Shown: in pieces, positions 9,563 through 19,173 of the stretch
Numbering within the stretch: position 1 is the first letter of the stretch
Layout: each line of letters opens with the position of its first letter
DNA from: Pseudomonas multiresinivorans
GTDB lineage: Bacteria; Pseudomonadota; Gammaproteobacteria; Pseudomonadales; Pseudomonadaceae
Assembly (NCBI RefSeq): GCF_012971725.1
Contig: NZ_CP048833.1
Span: 3,596,001 to 3,660,000 of the forward strand
DNA length: 64,000 nucleotides
Direction of reading: 5' to 3'
Program-made: the position numbers and the translations under genes
Notes under the pieces: generated by a model
The model's database searches: none
What the model was told of the DNA's origin: nothing
What the model saw: only the letters and a program-made list of their open reading frames with translations

Positions 9563-10323
9563 TATTCGAACCCGCCCTGCTCGACGCCCTGCGCAAAGCC
9601 CACCACGTGGTGGTATTCACCGGTGCTGGTGTTTCCGCCGAGAGTGGTGTCCCCACCTTCCGCGACCGCCTCAGCGGGCTGTGGCAGCGTTTCGACGCCG
9701 CATCCCTGGCCACTGCCCAGGCCTTCCGTGCCGACCCGCCGCTGGTCTGGGGCTGGTATGAATGGCGGCGCAGCGTCGTCCATCGCGCGCAGCCCAATCC
9801 CGCTCACCTGGCCATCGCAGCGCTGGCGGGCAAGGTGCCGAGGCTCACGCTGATCACCCAGAACGTCGACGATCTCCACGAACGCGCCGGCAGCCACGAC
9901 GTCACCCACCTGCACGGCCAACTGGAGCGCCCGCGCTGTTTCGACTGCCAGCGCGAACCCGACGCAGCGCTGCCGGTACCGGATGAGCCTGAGGCAGGGC
10001 GCCGCGTACCGCCGCCGGCCTGCGCCCATTGCGGCGGCCCGCTGCGCCCCGGCGTGGTGTGGTTCGGCGAAGGCCTGCCGATGAATGCCCTCAACCACGC
10101 CTTCCAGGCCGCCGAAGACTGCGACCTGCTGATCTCCGTGGGCACCTCCGGCGTGGTCTACCCGGCGGCCGAAGTCCCGCAGATCGCCTGGCGCGCCGGG
10201 GCCACTGTCCTGCACATCAACCCCGCACCGGGCCCGCTGCACGGCGAACGCGACTTCGCCCTCGCCTGCGCGGCGGGTCTTGCCTTACCAGCCCTGGTGG
10301 ATGCTGCTTTCGCCGTGCACTGA
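9559..10323 (+). CDS. cobB: NAD-dependent protein deacylase, sirtuin family (CobB type)
   Basis: 254 residues with the full sirtuin core: GAGVSAESGVPTFRD (NAD-binding loop, about residues 22-36), TQNVDDLHERAG, the catalytic His in HLHGQLE (near 119), two zinc Cys pairs (CFDC and CAHC) and GTSGVVYPAAEVP. A Y-x-x-R pair in WYEWRRSVV matches the class III signature linked to desuccinylase/demalonylase activity. It removes acyl groups from lysines using NAD, giving nicotinamide and O-acyl-ADP-ribose. The start is the GTG at 9559, overlapping the cyclase stop by four bases, so translation is probably coupled. A REP pair follows. Confidence 0.92.
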   Translation: MIFEPALLDALRKAHHVVVFTGAGVSAESGVPTFRDRLSGLWQRFDAASLATAQAFRADPPLVWGWYEWRRSVVHRAQPNPAHLAIAALAGKVPRLTLITQNVDDLHERAGSHDVTHLHGQLERPRCFDCQREPDAALPVPDEPEAGRRVPPPACAHCGGPLRPGVVWFGEGLPMNALNHAFQAAEDCDLLISVGTSGVVYPAAEVPQIAWRAGATVLHINPAPGPLHGERDFALACAAGLALPALVDAAFAVH

Positions 10324-10386
10324 TCTCACCACACCGTAAGGCCAGCCTGACGACTGGATCGCAGGATCAACTCCAGCGCCGACTTT

Positions 10387-10479
10387 GTAGGAACGAGGGG
10401 GACGCCTAGTTCTTGCTCGCGAACCCGATTGACACCGGTGCTGTCGGGGAACGCTGTTCGCGAGCAAGCTCGCTCCTAC
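10387..10479. repeat. REP pair with a 14-nt insertion in the left copy
   Basis: The right copy (10457-10479, reverse) is canonical. The left copy (10387-10423) reads GTAGGAACGAG, then the extra block GGGGACGCCTAGTT, then CTTGCTCGCGAA. The insertion splits the palindrome exactly between its arms. The same variant occurs at 22331. Confidence 0.85.
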
Positions 10480-10501
10480 GAAGAGCCATCAGCACCGACC
10501 G

Positions 10502-11605
10502 CTAAACCGCCGGCATCTGCAACGTCACGCAATGGATGCCGCCGCCACCGGCGGCAATCGGGTCGATGTTCAACTGCACGATCTCGCGGTCCGGGTACAG
10601 CTCGCTGAGCAAGGCATGGCAATGCTCGTCCGCCGCCGCATCACCGAACTTCGGCGCAATCACTCCGCCATTCACCGGCAGGTAGTTGATGTAACCGGCC
10701 GCGAAATCCGGGTTGTCGCGGTTGTAGGCGCTGGGCTTGGGCTTCATCGGCGGCGGCAGCGTGTGCAGCTTCAGCGCGCGGCCATCGGCATCCGTGGCGG
10801 TCTTGAGGATCTCCAGGTGGCGACGGGTGACAGCGTGGTCATAGGACTGCGGATCGTTGTCCAGGTTGACCACCACCACGCCCGGCTCGACGAAGCGCGC
10901 ATAGAAGTCCACGTGCGCATCGGTGATGTCCTTGCCGCGAATGCCCGGCAGCCAGATCACCTTGCGCAGCCCCAGCACGCGCTTGAGTTCAGCCTCGACG
11001 CGAGGACGCGACCAGCCCGGATTGCGGTTGTCGTTGACCCAGCAGCTTTCGGTGAAGATCGCCGTGCCGTGGCCATCCACTTCAATGCCGCCGCCCTCCC
11101 CGCACAGCTCGCTGACGATGGCCTTGGCCTCCAAGTCCTCGGCCAGTGCCGCCGACACTTCACGGTCGCGCTCGGCGTGCTGCTTGCCGCCCCAGCCGTT
11201 GAAGTTGAAATCGGCCAGCGCCAGGCCGCCCGGCGTGCCGTCGACGAGGAAGCAACCGCCGTAGTCGCGCACCCAGATGTCATCCACCGGCACCGGCAGG
11301 AAGTCGACATTCTGCCCACCACAGGCGCGCTTGGCCTCTGCCTGTTGTTCCGGCCGGCAGAGCACCGTCACCGGCTGGAATTCGGCGATGGCGCGGGCAA
11401 GCCGCGCCACCGTGGCGTTGACGTCCGGGGCGAGGTCTTCCCAGACGTCGGCGCTCGCCGCATAGGCGACGAACACCCGCTCCTGCTTGCGGTGCTCGTC
11501 AGGCATGGTCCACTTGCCCGAGGCCAGGGCAACGCGCCCCAACCCCAGGCCGAGCCCGGCGGCCAGCGTGATGCCGGTGCCGAGCAGGTTCCTGCGTGTC
11601 ATCAT
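10502..11605 (-). CDS. Tat-exported agmatine / peptidyl-arginine deiminase family protein
   Basis: About 367 residues. The N-terminus MMTRRNLLGTGITLAAG is a twin-arginine signal, so a periplasmic location is predicted. The rest is an agmatine deiminase fold (guanidino-group-modifying superfamily): DDIWVRDYGG, FNFNGWGGK, GGGIEVDGHGTAIFTESCW, DITDAHVDFYARF and the C-terminal catalytic GGGGIHCVTLQ. Predicted reaction: agmatine or a related guanidine to the N-carbamoyl product plus ammonia, outside the cytoplasm. AGGAGG lies upstream; either of two adjacent ATGs (11605, 11602) could be used. It is the last gene of the agmatine operon, 10 nt after the binding-protein gene, and resembles the exported deiminase of the agu2ABA' operon described in P. 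aeruginosa. Confidence 0.88.
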   Translation of the reverse strand: MMTRRNLLGTGITLAAGLGLGLGRVALASGKWTMPDEHRKQERVFVAYAASADVWEDLAPDVNATVARLARAIAEFQPVTVLCRPEQQAEAKRACGGQNVDFLPVPVDDIWVRDYGGCFLVDGTPGGLALADFNFNGWGGKQHAERDREVSAALAEDLEAKAIVSELCGEGGGIEVDGHGTAIFTESCWVNDNRNPGWSRPRVEAELKRVLGLRKVIWLPGIRGKDITDAHVDFYARFVEPGVVVVNLDNDPQSYDHAVTRRHLEILKTATDADGRALKLHTLPPPMKPKPSAYNRDNPDFAAGYINYLPVNGGVIAPKFGDAAADEHCHALLSELYPDREIVQLNIDPIAAGGGGIHCVTLQMPAV

Positions 11606-11615
11606 CCTCGCCTCC

Positions 11616-12713
11616 TCAGCCGCCGGTGCCGGTCTTGAAGCTGGTCCAGGTGCGCATCCGCGCACGCATGTCGCGCTGGGGGATGTCCTTGCCAGGGAAC
11701 AACCGCGCGTAGGCCTTCTCATCAAGATAGATGTCCGGGTTGTCGCGCATGCTCGCCTCGACCATCGGCCGTGCCTTGGCGTTGGACGTCGGGTAGCCGG
11801 TGGCGTTGCTGATCGACGCCATCACCTCCGGGCGCATCAGGTAGTTGATCAGCGCGTAGGCGTACTCGGGGTGCGGCGCGTCGGCGGGGATGGCCATGGT
11901 GTCCATCCACACCGAAGTGCCTTCGCGCGGCACGCGGTACTCGAAGCGCTCGGGCTTCTTCGCCTCGTCGGCGGCGCGTTGCGACTGGATCACGTCGCCG
12001 CTGTAGCCCAGCGACAGGCACAGGTCCCCATTCACCAGCTGGGTCACCGGCTGCGACTGGAACTTGCGGATATACGGGCGGATGCCGTTGAGCACCGCCA
12101 GCGCGTCCGCCATGTCCTGTGGCTTGCCGCTGCGCGGGTCGCGCCCCATGTAGTTGAGCACCACGGCCAGAACTTCGTCCGGCGAGTCGATCATCGAAAT
12201 GCCGCAATCGGCGAAGTGCTTGGCCATCTCCGGCTTGAACAGCAGATCGAGACTGTTCACCGGCGCGCCAGGCATGCGCTGATCGATAGCCGCGCGGTTG
12301 AAGGTCAGGCCGATGCTGCCCCAGGTATACGGCACCACCGCATGCCGCGAGTACGGGTACTTGGTCTGCAGGGTTTGCAGGCCACCTTCGATGTCGCCCA
12401 GGTGTTCGAGCTTGCCGTCGTCCAGCTTCTGCAAGGCGCCGGCGCGCATCAGCCGTTCGGCCACGGTGTCGCCGGGGAAGATCAGGTCATAGCCGCTGTG
12501 CCCGGCCATCATCTTGGCCTCCAGCGTCTCGCTGCTGTCCATCACGTCGTAGATGACGCGGATGCCGGTTTCCCTGGTGAAGTTGGCCAGGGTGTCAGGA
12601 GCGAAGTAATCCGCCCAGTTGAACAGACGCAGGACCTTCTCCTCCGCCGAGGCCGGTTGCAGGGTGCACGCCAGGGACAACCCCAGCGCGCCGATCAGCA
12701 GGTGCTTGTTCAT
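11616..12713 (-). CDS. Polyamine ABC transporter periplasmic binding protein (PotF/SpuD-like)
   Basis: 365 residues with a Sec signal peptide (MNKHLLIGALGLSLACTLQPASA) and the typical mature start EEKVLRLFNWADYFAPDTL of PotD/PotF-type proteins. Other family segments are SGYDLIFPGDTVAERLMRAG, WGSIGLTFN and a late SVWMDTMAIPADAPHPEYAYALINYLM. It binds a polyamine (putrescine, spermidine or possibly agmatine) in the periplasm. No ATPase or permease gene is present here, so it must use transport components encoded elsewhere. It lies between aguB (2 nt) and the exported deiminase (10 nt), which suggests agmatine or putrescine as ligand. Confidence 0.9.
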   Translation of the reverse strand: MNKHLLIGALGLSLACTLQPASAEEKVLRLFNWADYFAPDTLANFTRETGIRVIYDVMDSSETLEAKMMAGHSGYDLIFPGDTVAERLMRAGALQKLDDGKLEHLGDIEGGLQTLQTKYPYSRHAVVPYTWGSIGLTFNRAAIDQRMPGAPVNSLDLLFKPEMAKHFADCGISMIDSPDEVLAVVLNYMGRDPRSGKPQDMADALAVLNGIRPYIRKFQSQPVTQLVNGDLCLSLGYSGDVIQSQRAADEAKKPERFEYRVPREGTSVWMDTMAIPADAPHPEYAYALINYLMRPEVMASISNATGYPTSNAKARPMVEASMRDNPDIYLDEKAYARLFPGKDIPQRDMRARMRTWTSFKTGTGG

Positions 12714-12715
12714 GT

Positions 12716-13617
<902 letters not shown>

Positions 13618-13618
<1 letters not shown>

Positions 13619-14673
13619 CACAGGCCTCCCAGCGGCCACGCCGGCTGCTGCTGGGTAATGCAGTGCACGCCGCCGCCACCGTGGGCCAGGTTGTTGATGC
13701 GCACCGGCACCACTTCACGACCGGGGAAGGCGCGGGCCAGCACGGCAGCGGCTTCGTCGTCAGCAGCGATGCCGTAGGCCGGCATGATCACCGCACCGTT
13801 GGCCAGGTAGAAGTTGGTGTAGGAAGCACAGAACACTTCCGCTTCCGGGTCCACCGCCGCGCTGGCTTCGAACAGTTCGATCAGCTCGAAGGAGCGGCCC
13901 TGGGCGTCAGTGGCCAGCTCCAGCGCACGACGGTTCTCGCGGGCCACTTCGGCATAGGTGCTGGAGGCGTCATGGGTGGCGTCAACCAGCAGCACGCCGG
14001 GGCGGGCGAAGGCACACACGCCATCGACGTGGCCATCGGTCATGTCGCCGGTGACGTATTGCGGGTCGCCCGGCAGCCAGATGGTCTTGGTCACGCCCAG
14101 CAGACGGGAGAAGATTTCCTCCATCTCGCGCTTGCTCACGCCGGGGTTGCGGTTGGGGTTGAGCAGCACCGACTCGGTGGTGATCAGCGTGCCCTCGCCG
14201 TCCACGTGAATCGCCCCGCCCTCGTTGGCCAGTGGCGTGCCGAAGCAGTCCAGGCCGAGGTGGTTGAGGATGCGCCGGCCCAGGCCTTCGTCCAGGGTGT
14301 GCTCGGACTTGCCGCCCCAGGCGTTGAAGCGCCAGCTCACACCGGCCGCGCCGTGCTGCGGATGGCAGACGAAGGTCGGCCCGGAATCGCGGCACCAGCT
14401 GTCGTCGATGGGCAGCGGCACCAGCTCGACATTCGGCCCGCAGAGTTCAGCGGCGCGGGCCACGGCGGACGGGTCCACCACCAGTTTCACCGGCTCGAAG
14501 CGGGCAATGGCGTTGGCAACGCGGGCGAAGTCTTCCTGCACCTGTTCCAGGGTGACGCGCCAGCCGCCCTCCCAGAGCGGACGGTTGTGCGGGAAAGCCA
14601 TCCAGGTCGCCGCGTGGTTGACCCATTCGGCAGGCATGCGCCAGCCGTTCTGCATGTCGTCGTTGCGATGCAT
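13618..14673 (-). CDS. aguA: Agmatine deiminase
   Basis: 351 residues with the family's conserved segments: MPAEW..H..TWMAFPHN, DDSWCRDSGPTF, FNAWGGK, ANEGGAIHVDGEGTLITTESVLLNPNRNP, DMTDGHVDG, and the C-terminal catalytic Cys in GGGGVHCITQQQP (about residue 338). It hydrolyses agmatine to N-carbamoylputrescine and ammonia in the cytosol. The ATG at 14673 has AAAGG seven bases upstream; a TTG two codons earlier is a weaker option. First gene of a four-gene operon (aguA-aguB-binding protein-exported deiminase) and divergent from the LysR gene at 14807. Confidence 0.95.
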
Positions 14674-14806
14674 ACTCAAACCTTTGGTAAGGAATTTTTA
14701 TCGGAAGAAAAGGGTTCAGCGGCGCCTGATCACAATGCTAGGCCTGTAAAAACGCGACAACAAACGATAGATTTTGCGTAAATCTGATTAGGCGAACTTA
14801 TCGATC

Positions 14807-15670
14807 ATGCTCAAGCACTGGCCACCCCTGAACGCCCTGCGCGGGTTCGAAGCCGCCGCCCGCCTGGGCAGTTTCCACAAGGCCGCGGAGGAGCTGCACC
14901 TCACCCAATCCGCCATCAGCCAGCAGATCCGCAGCCTGGAAAGCTTCGTCGAACAGCCGCTGTTCTACCGCTCCGGACGCAAGGTGGCGCTGACCGACGC
15001 CGGCGCCGACCTGCTCAGCACCACACAATCCATGCTGCAGCAACTGGCCGTGGGCATCCGCCGCCTGGACCAGTACCGCAAGCCCAACCAACTGGTGGTC
15101 AACACCACCCCGGCCTTCGCCCGCCACTGGCTGGTGCCGCGACTGGGCGACTTCCACGCGCGTCACCCACAGATCGACCTCTGGCTGCTGACCACCGACG
15201 AAACCCCGGACATGTCCACCCAGACCATCGACATCGCCGTGCGCGACGACCTCACCGCCCAGGCAGAATGCCGCTTCCGCGTGCTGCTGGAGGATCGTCT
15301 CTACCCGGCCTGCCATCCTTCCGTACTGGCACAGGCGGAGCCGTCGCGTACCACCCTGCACGGTGAACGGGAAATGGACTGGGCGCACTGGCAGGTGCAG
15401 GGCGGCGCGGATGTCGGCCAGCGCAGCGAAGGGCTGAACTTTTCCGACCCCGGATTGCTGCTCGACGCGGCGAGCCAGGGCCTGGGCATTGCGCTGGTAA
15501 GCCAGTTGCTGGCGGGGGATGCTCGGCAGAATGGCTTGCTGGCCCCACTCAGCGAACAGACCGTGCGCGGACCGAACTGGTCGCTGCTGGTGCATCAGCA
15601 GAGCGAAAGGAATGCGCAGGCGCTGGGGTTCTGCGAGTGGCTGGAAGCCGCGCTGGAGCTCCCCCTGTAG
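14807..15670 (+). CDS. LysR-family regulator (GcvA-like), divergent from the agmatine operon
   Basis: 287 residues. The N-terminal winged HTH (about residues 6-65: LNALRGFEAAARLGSFHKAAEELHLTQSAISQQI) is of the GcvA/AmpR subclass, followed by an effector-binding domain. It faces aguA across 133 bp of AT-richer sequence, so the likely target is the agmatine operon, with agmatine or N-carbamoylputrescine as a plausible inducer (inference; P. aeruginosa aguBA uses a TetR-type AguR instead). The TAG stop at 15668-15670 is the TAG of a REP element. Confidence 0.88.
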   Translation: MLKHWPPLNALRGFEAAARLGSFHKAAEELHLTQSAISQQIRSLESFVEQPLFYRSGRKVALTDAGADLLSTTQSMLQQLAVGIRRLDQYRKPNQLVVNTTPAFARHWLVPRLGDFHARHPQIDLWLLTTDETPDMSTQTIDIAVRDDLTAQAECRFRVLLEDRLYPACHPSVLAQAEPSRTTLHGEREMDWAHWQVQGGADVGQRSEGLNFSDPGLLLDAASQGLGIALVSQLLAGDARQNGLLAPLSEQTVRGPNWSLLVHQQSERNAQALGFCEWLEAALELPL

Positions 15671-15744
15671 GAGCGAGCTTGCTCGCGAACCATGTCGGCC
15701 GGTTACATCAATGTTGGGCGGTTCGCGAGCAAGCTCGCTCCTAC
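15667..15744. repeat. Inverted pair of REP elements (type A) overlapping a stop codon
   Basis: Forward copy 15667-15689, reverse copy 15722-15744. The first bases GTAG overlap the end of the LysR gene: its last codon is CTG and its stop is the TAG of the repeat. Confidence 0.9.
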
Positions 15745-15886
15745 GGAAAGCCTCTCTCAGAGGGAATTTTCCGTGCCGGCTGACGCCATGTTTTCATCCC
15801 GTACCGTACAGTCCCCTCTCCCTCTGGAGCGGGGCGCGCAGCCAGGGTCAGGGTGAGGGCGAGCCCCGCACAGGACTTTCACCTCC

Positions 15887-15923
15887 GTAGGGCGGATAAC
15901 CCGTTCCGGGTTAATCGCCCTAC
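15887..15923. repeat. Short inverted repeat, a different family from the REPs
   Basis: GTAGGGCGGATAACCC, a 4-nt centre, then an imperfect reverse complement ending in CGCCCTAC. This resembles another small intergenic repeat common in Pseudomonas. The stretch just upstream (about 15812-15865) is also partly inverted (CTCTCCCTCTGG ... CAGGGTGAGGGC) and is a second repeat-like sequence. Together these fill the gap before the MerR gene. Confidence 0.6.
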
Positions 15924-15937
15924 GAAAGCGCAACGGG

Positions 15938-16369
15938 TCAGACCTTCCCCTTACTCAACCGCCCCCGCTCCTTCTTCCCCTCCAGCGCACTCTTCGCCGC
16001 CGCCTTCACCAGGCGCTGGAAGGTCGGGCACTCGGCGTGGCTGGGCGCCGGGCAGGCCGCCGCATGGCGCAATCCCCGGCTCATCGCTTGCAGGCGTCTG
16101 ATCGTGGCATCCAGCTCATCCGCCTTGGCCGCCAGCATCGCCCGGTCGATATGGGTCCCACCGTCCGCTGCAAACATCGAGCGGATATCTTCCAGGCTGA
16201 AACCCGCCGACTGCCCCAGGGTGATCAATGCCAGCTGGTCGAGAATCTGCGGGGCGAACTGGCGGCGTGCGCCGGGCTTCGCCAGGGAGACGATCAACCC
16301 CTTCTCCTCGTAGAAACGCAGGGTAGATGCTGGCACGCCGGAGCGTTTTGCCACATCGGCGATGTCCAT
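15938..16369 (-). CDS. MerR-family transcriptional regulator
   Basis: 143 residues. The N-terminal MerR winged helix is clear (MDIADVAKRSGVPASTLRFYEEKGLI), followed by the dimerisation helix (about 75-100) and a short Cys-containing tail (ACPAPSHAECPTFQRL). The tail has two cysteines but not the four-Cys CxxCxC cluster of SoxR, so direct [2Fe-2S] redox sensing of the SoxR kind is unlikely; thiol or ligand sensing is possible. It is divergent from a flavodoxin-like reductase, and a MerR-type promoter with a 19-bp spacer lies between them. Confidence 0.87.
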   Translation of the reverse strand: MDIADVAKRSGVPASTLRFYEEKGLIVSLAKPGARRQFAPQILDQLALITLGQSAGFSLEDIRSMFAADGGTHIDRAMLAAKADELDATIRRLQAMSRGLRHAAACPAPSHAECPTFQRLVKAAAKSALEGKKERGRLSKGKV

Positions 16370-16379
16370 GGATCACCTC

Positions 16380-16410
16380 TTGACTTCAAGTTCACTTGAA
16401 CTTGTAGGGT
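16380..16410 (+). promoter_or_regulatory. MerR-type promoter/operator with 19-bp spacer
   Basis: -35 TTGACT (16380-16385), 19-bp spacer holding the dyad TCAAGTTCACTTGA (16386-16399), then -10-like TAGGGT (16405-16410). Overlong 19-bp spacers with a central dyad are the mark of MerR-activated promoters, and the dyad is close to the SoxR-type core TCAAGTTAACTTGA. It points toward the flavodoxin gene at 16478 and begins 11 bp from the MerR start, so the regulator can also repress itself. Confidence 0.65.
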
Positions 16411-16477
16411 CACGCCAAAGCCCATCCCGGTCAACCCGGGATGTGGCTTTCACCTTGCGTGCACCCACGGAGAAGCC

Positions 16478-17062
16478 ATGAAAACCATTGCCATCGTCTA
16501 CCACAGCGTCAGCGGCCGCACTGAGCGCATCGCCCAGACCATCGCCAGCGGAGCTAGCCTTGTCTCCCGCTGTGAAGTGCAGCTGCTCAGGGCCCAGGAG
16601 CTGATCGAGCGCCCGGATGCCCTTCTCGCCTACCACGGCCTGATCTTTGGCTCCCCCACCTACCTGGGCGGCGTCTCGGCACCGCTGAAAGCCCTGATGG
16701 ATGCCACCGGCCCGCTCTGGCGTCAGCAGAAGCTACGCGGCCGCCTCGCCGCCGGGTTCACCGTCTCGGCACTGCCGGCGGGCGACAAGCAATCCACGCT
16801 GATCTCGCTGTTCACCTTTTGCATGCAGCACGGGATGCTCTGGGCCGGCAACCCGATCCTGCCCGAGCAGCACCTGGGCGTACCGTTCGAGGAGGCCGCC
16901 AACCGCCTGGGTTCCTGGTCCGGCCTGATGGCCCAGGCCGACAAGGCCGCCGCGGACTTCTGCCGCGGCGATCTGAAGACCGCACGGCTGTTCGGCCAGC
17001 ACTTTGCCGAAACCCTCAGCCGCCTTCACCAGCCACAGCTCGAACAGGAGGCCCACGCATGA
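16478..17062 (+). CDS. Flavodoxin-like NAD(P)H:quinone oxidoreductase (WrbA-like)
   Basis: 194 residues of flavodoxin fold. The FMN phosphate loop is near the start (IVYHSVSGRTERIA, residues 6-19), followed by the GSPTYLGGVSAPLKALMDATGPLW block shared with WrbA/KefF-type quinone reductases. It probably reduces quinones or other electrophiles with NAD(P)H using FMN, a common job for targets of MerR-type stress regulators. Its stop overlaps the start of the DUF2798 gene (ATGA), so the two form an operon behind the MerR-type promoter. Confidence 0.87.
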   Translation: MKTIAIVYHSVSGRTERIAQTIASGASLVSRCEVQLLRAQELIERPDALLAYHGLIFGSPTYLGGVSAPLKALMDATGPLWRQQKLRGRLAAGFTVSALPAGDKQSTLISLFTFCMQHGMLWAGNPILPEQHLGVPFEEAANRLGSWSGLMAQADKAAADFCRGDLKTARLFGQHFAETLSRLHQPQLEQEAHA

Positions 17063-17283
17063 TCCCGCGCCGATACGCTCCGCTGCTGTTCGCGCTGATT
17101 CTGTCCGGGGTGATGAGCCTGCTGGTCTCCGGCCTCGCCACCGGGCGCGCCATCGGCCTGGCAGCGGACTTCGCCCATCTCTGGCTCGGCGCCTGGCTCA
17201 CCAGTTGGGGTATCGCCTTCCCGCTTGTGCTGGTCATCGCCCCGCTGACGCGCCACCTCGTAGAGAAGCTGGTTCGCGCGTAG
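17059..17283 (+). CDS. DUF2798 small inner-membrane protein
   Basis: 74 residues with two hydrophobic helices (about 8-28 and 40-64) separated by a short polar loop. The MSLLVSGLAT and WLTSWGIAFPLVLVIAPLTR segments are typical of DUF2798. Function unknown. It starts inside the stop of the flavodoxin gene (4-nt ATGA overlap), so it is probably co-translated and shares MerR control. Its stop codon TAG (17281-17283) is the TAG of a type B REP element. Confidence 0.82.
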   Translation: MIPRRYAPLLFALILSGVMSLLVSGLATGRAIGLAADFAHLWLGAWLTSWGIAFPLVLVIAPLTRHLVEKLVRA

Positions 17284-17412
17284 GAGCGGGCTCCGCCCGC
17301 GATGTGCTGTCGACCCCTCCGTGAATGAGCCAGGCGCGCGGATCAACCAATCGCGGACGGAGTCCGCTCCTACGAAACCTAATACCTGGGTAGGAGCGGA
17401 CTCCGTCCGCGA
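17280..17412. repeat. Three REP elements (type B)
   Basis: Three 23-nt copies of a sister family beginning GTAGGAGCGGACTCCGTCCG: 17280-17302 forward (with GGGCTCCGCCCG variation), 17351-17373 reverse, 17390-17412 forward. The first supplies the stop codon of the upstream gene. A further pair occurs at 58713. Confidence 0.88.
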
Positions 17413-17455
17413 TCGCCATCCGCCCGCAGAGGTCCAGCCAGGAATCCCCGCCGCC

Positions 17456-17872
17456 TTACTGCCGAATCCCGTCAGTGAACCGGCAGAAGCCGTCACGCAC
17501 CGCGCCTTCGGTGGTGTACATGCCACCCAGGGTGACGAAGACATAGCTTACCTTGGAGCCGGAGCCCGCCTTTTCCACCACAATGTTCAACGGTGCGTTC
17601 CGGCTGCTCAGGATCACGCCCTGGTAAGCGGAGATGGTGCCGCTCTTCTCGTCGGCGGTCTGGATGGTGAAGCCCTCCTTCACCAGGGTCTTCTGCGCCC
17701 GGTCGAAGACCTTGGCGTAAGGCATGTCCAACTGCACATTGGAGGTGAAGGTCTTGCCGGCGATGAAGCCGCCTTCGGTGTTGAAGTTGTCTTCGCACTG
17801 GTTGCCGGTCTTCTGGTGCGCGCAGCCCTGCAACAGGGCGGCGGCGAGCAGAATCATCGTGATTCGTCGCAT
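17456..17872 (-). CDS. Small predicted lipoprotein
   Basis: 138 residues. Signal peptide with lipobox (MRRITMILLAAALLQGC, Cys at about 17), then a mature domain with several Cys and a pattern YAKVFDRAQKTLVKEGFTIQTADEKSGTISA, resembling small alpha/beta envelope lipoproteins. No function can be assigned. AAGGA lies six bases upstream of the second of two adjacent ATGs, which is the start used here; the first is at 17875. The open frame continues further upstream, but the lipoprotein signal fixes the likely start. Confidence 0.8.
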   Translation of the reverse strand: MRRITMILLAAALLQGCAHQKTGNQCEDNFNTEGGFIAGKTFTSNVQLDMPYAKVFDRAQKTLVKEGFTIQTADEKSGTISAYQGVILSSRNAPLNIVVEKAGSGSKVSYVFVTLGGMYTTEGAVRDGFCRFTDGIRQ

Positions 17873-18113
17873 CATCGTTCCTTGATCTGGTGGGGCCGCC
17901 ATCCTTGCGGGTCTACAGCGGCGAAGGGGTTTTATAAGCCGAGGGCCTGCGCCCTGACCAGACTTTTCCTTGCCCGGTGAGAGGTTCGACACGGGAAAAA
18001 TCGCCAATAACCCCCTCAAGCGCGCACTTTCGTGCCATTCGTCCCGGAATTTTCCCAGCAGAGGATTCATGCTCGCCTACGCTTTGTCCGGCCCACCCCC
18101 ACAAGGAAAAGAC

Positions 18114-19154
18114 ATGTCGGAGCACTTCGATAGCAGCCGCCGCGACCTGATGCGCCTGGCAGCGGTAGCACTCGCCGCCACCCAATTGCCAGCCGTCGCC
18201 CTGGCTGCCAGCGAGAAGAGCAAGGCCACCGCGTCGCTGAAGGCCGGTACACACACCACCTTCAAGGCGCTCAAGCAGATCGATGCCGGCCTGCTCAATG
18301 TCGGCTATGCCGAAGATGGCCCGGCGGATGGCCCGGTGGTGATCCTGCTGCATGGCTGGCCGTACGACATCTACAGCTTCGTCGACGTAGCGCCGGCGCT
18401 GGCCGCACAAGGCTTCCGGGTGATCGTTCCGTGGCTGCGCGGTTATGGCAGCACGCATTTCCTCTCCGACCGGACGATGCGCAATGGCCAACCCGCCGCG
18501 GTAGCCAGCGACATCATTGCGCTGATGGACGGGCTGAAGATCGACAAGGCCGTGCTCGCCGGCTTCGACTGGGGCGCGCGCACCGCCGATATCATCGCCG
18601 CCCTCTGGCCCGAGCGCTGCAAGGCGCTGGTGGCGGTCAGCGGCTACCTGATCGGCAACCAGGCCGCTGGCCAGCAACCGCTGCCGCCGGAAGCCGAGTT
18701 CCTCTGGTGGTACCAGTTCTACTTCGCCACCGAGCGCGGCGCCGCCGGCTACGCGAAGAACACCCGCGACTTCACCCGACTGATCTGGAAGCAGGCCTCA
18801 CCCAAGTGGGACTTCGATGAAGCCACCTTCGAGCGCAGCGCCAAGGCGTTCGAAAACCCCGACCACGTCGCCATCACCCTCCACAATTACCGCTGGCGGC
18901 AGAACCTGGCGGCAGGCGAAGCGCAGTATGACGAGCTGGAACAGAAGCTCGCCAAGGCCCCACCGATCAGCGTGCCGACCATCACCCTGGAAGGCGACGC
19001 CAACGGCGCGTTCCATCCGCCACCCAAGGCCTACGCGGCCAAGTTCACCGGCCACTACGAGCATCGCACGCTGACCGGAGGCATCGGCCACAACCTGCCG
19101 CAGGAGGCGCCGGAAGCATTCGCCAAGGCCGTCGTCGACGTCAGCAAGTGGTAA
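18114..19154 (+). CDS. Exported alpha/beta hydrolase, epoxide hydrolase-like
   Basis: 346 residues. The N-terminus has a twin-arginine-like signal (SSRRDLMRLAAVALAATQLPAVALAAS). The hydrolase domain shows the oxyanion HGWPYD motif (about 80-85), nucleophile elbow GFDWGAR with Asp at ~152 and the catalytic His in GGIGHNLPQEAP (~326). An Asp rather than Ser nucleophile places it with epoxide hydrolases and haloalkane dehalogenases. Substrate unknown. AAGGAAA precedes the ATG at 18114; longer in-frame starts lack a signal. A strong terminator follows, shared with the convergent porin gene. Confidence 0.87.
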   Translation: MSEHFDSSRRDLMRLAAVALAATQLPAVALAASEKSKATASLKAGTHTTFKALKQIDAGLLNVGYAEDGPADGPVVILLHGWPYDIYSFVDVAPALAAQGFRVIVPWLRGYGSTHFLSDRTMRNGQPAAVASDIIALMDGLKIDKAVLAGFDWGARTADIIAALWPERCKALVAVSGYLIGNQAAGQQPLPPEAEFLWWYQFYFATERGAAGYAKNTRDFTRLIWKQASPKWDFDEATFERSAKAFENPDHVAITLHNYRWRQNLAAGEAQYDELEQKLAKAPPISVPTITLEGDANGAFHPPPKAYAAKFTGHYEHRTLTGGIGHNLPQEAPEAFAKAVVDVSKW

Positions 19155-19173
19155 GGCCCGGATCGAACGCATG

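Noticed and set aside
15938..16369. Calling the MerR gene soxR
   Set aside because: The operator resembles a SoxR box, but the protein lacks the four-Cys [2Fe-2S] motif.
17280..17412. CRISPR-like spaced repeats
   Set aside because: Three short palindromic copies in alternating orientation with unequal gaps: REP elements, not direct repeats with regular spacers.
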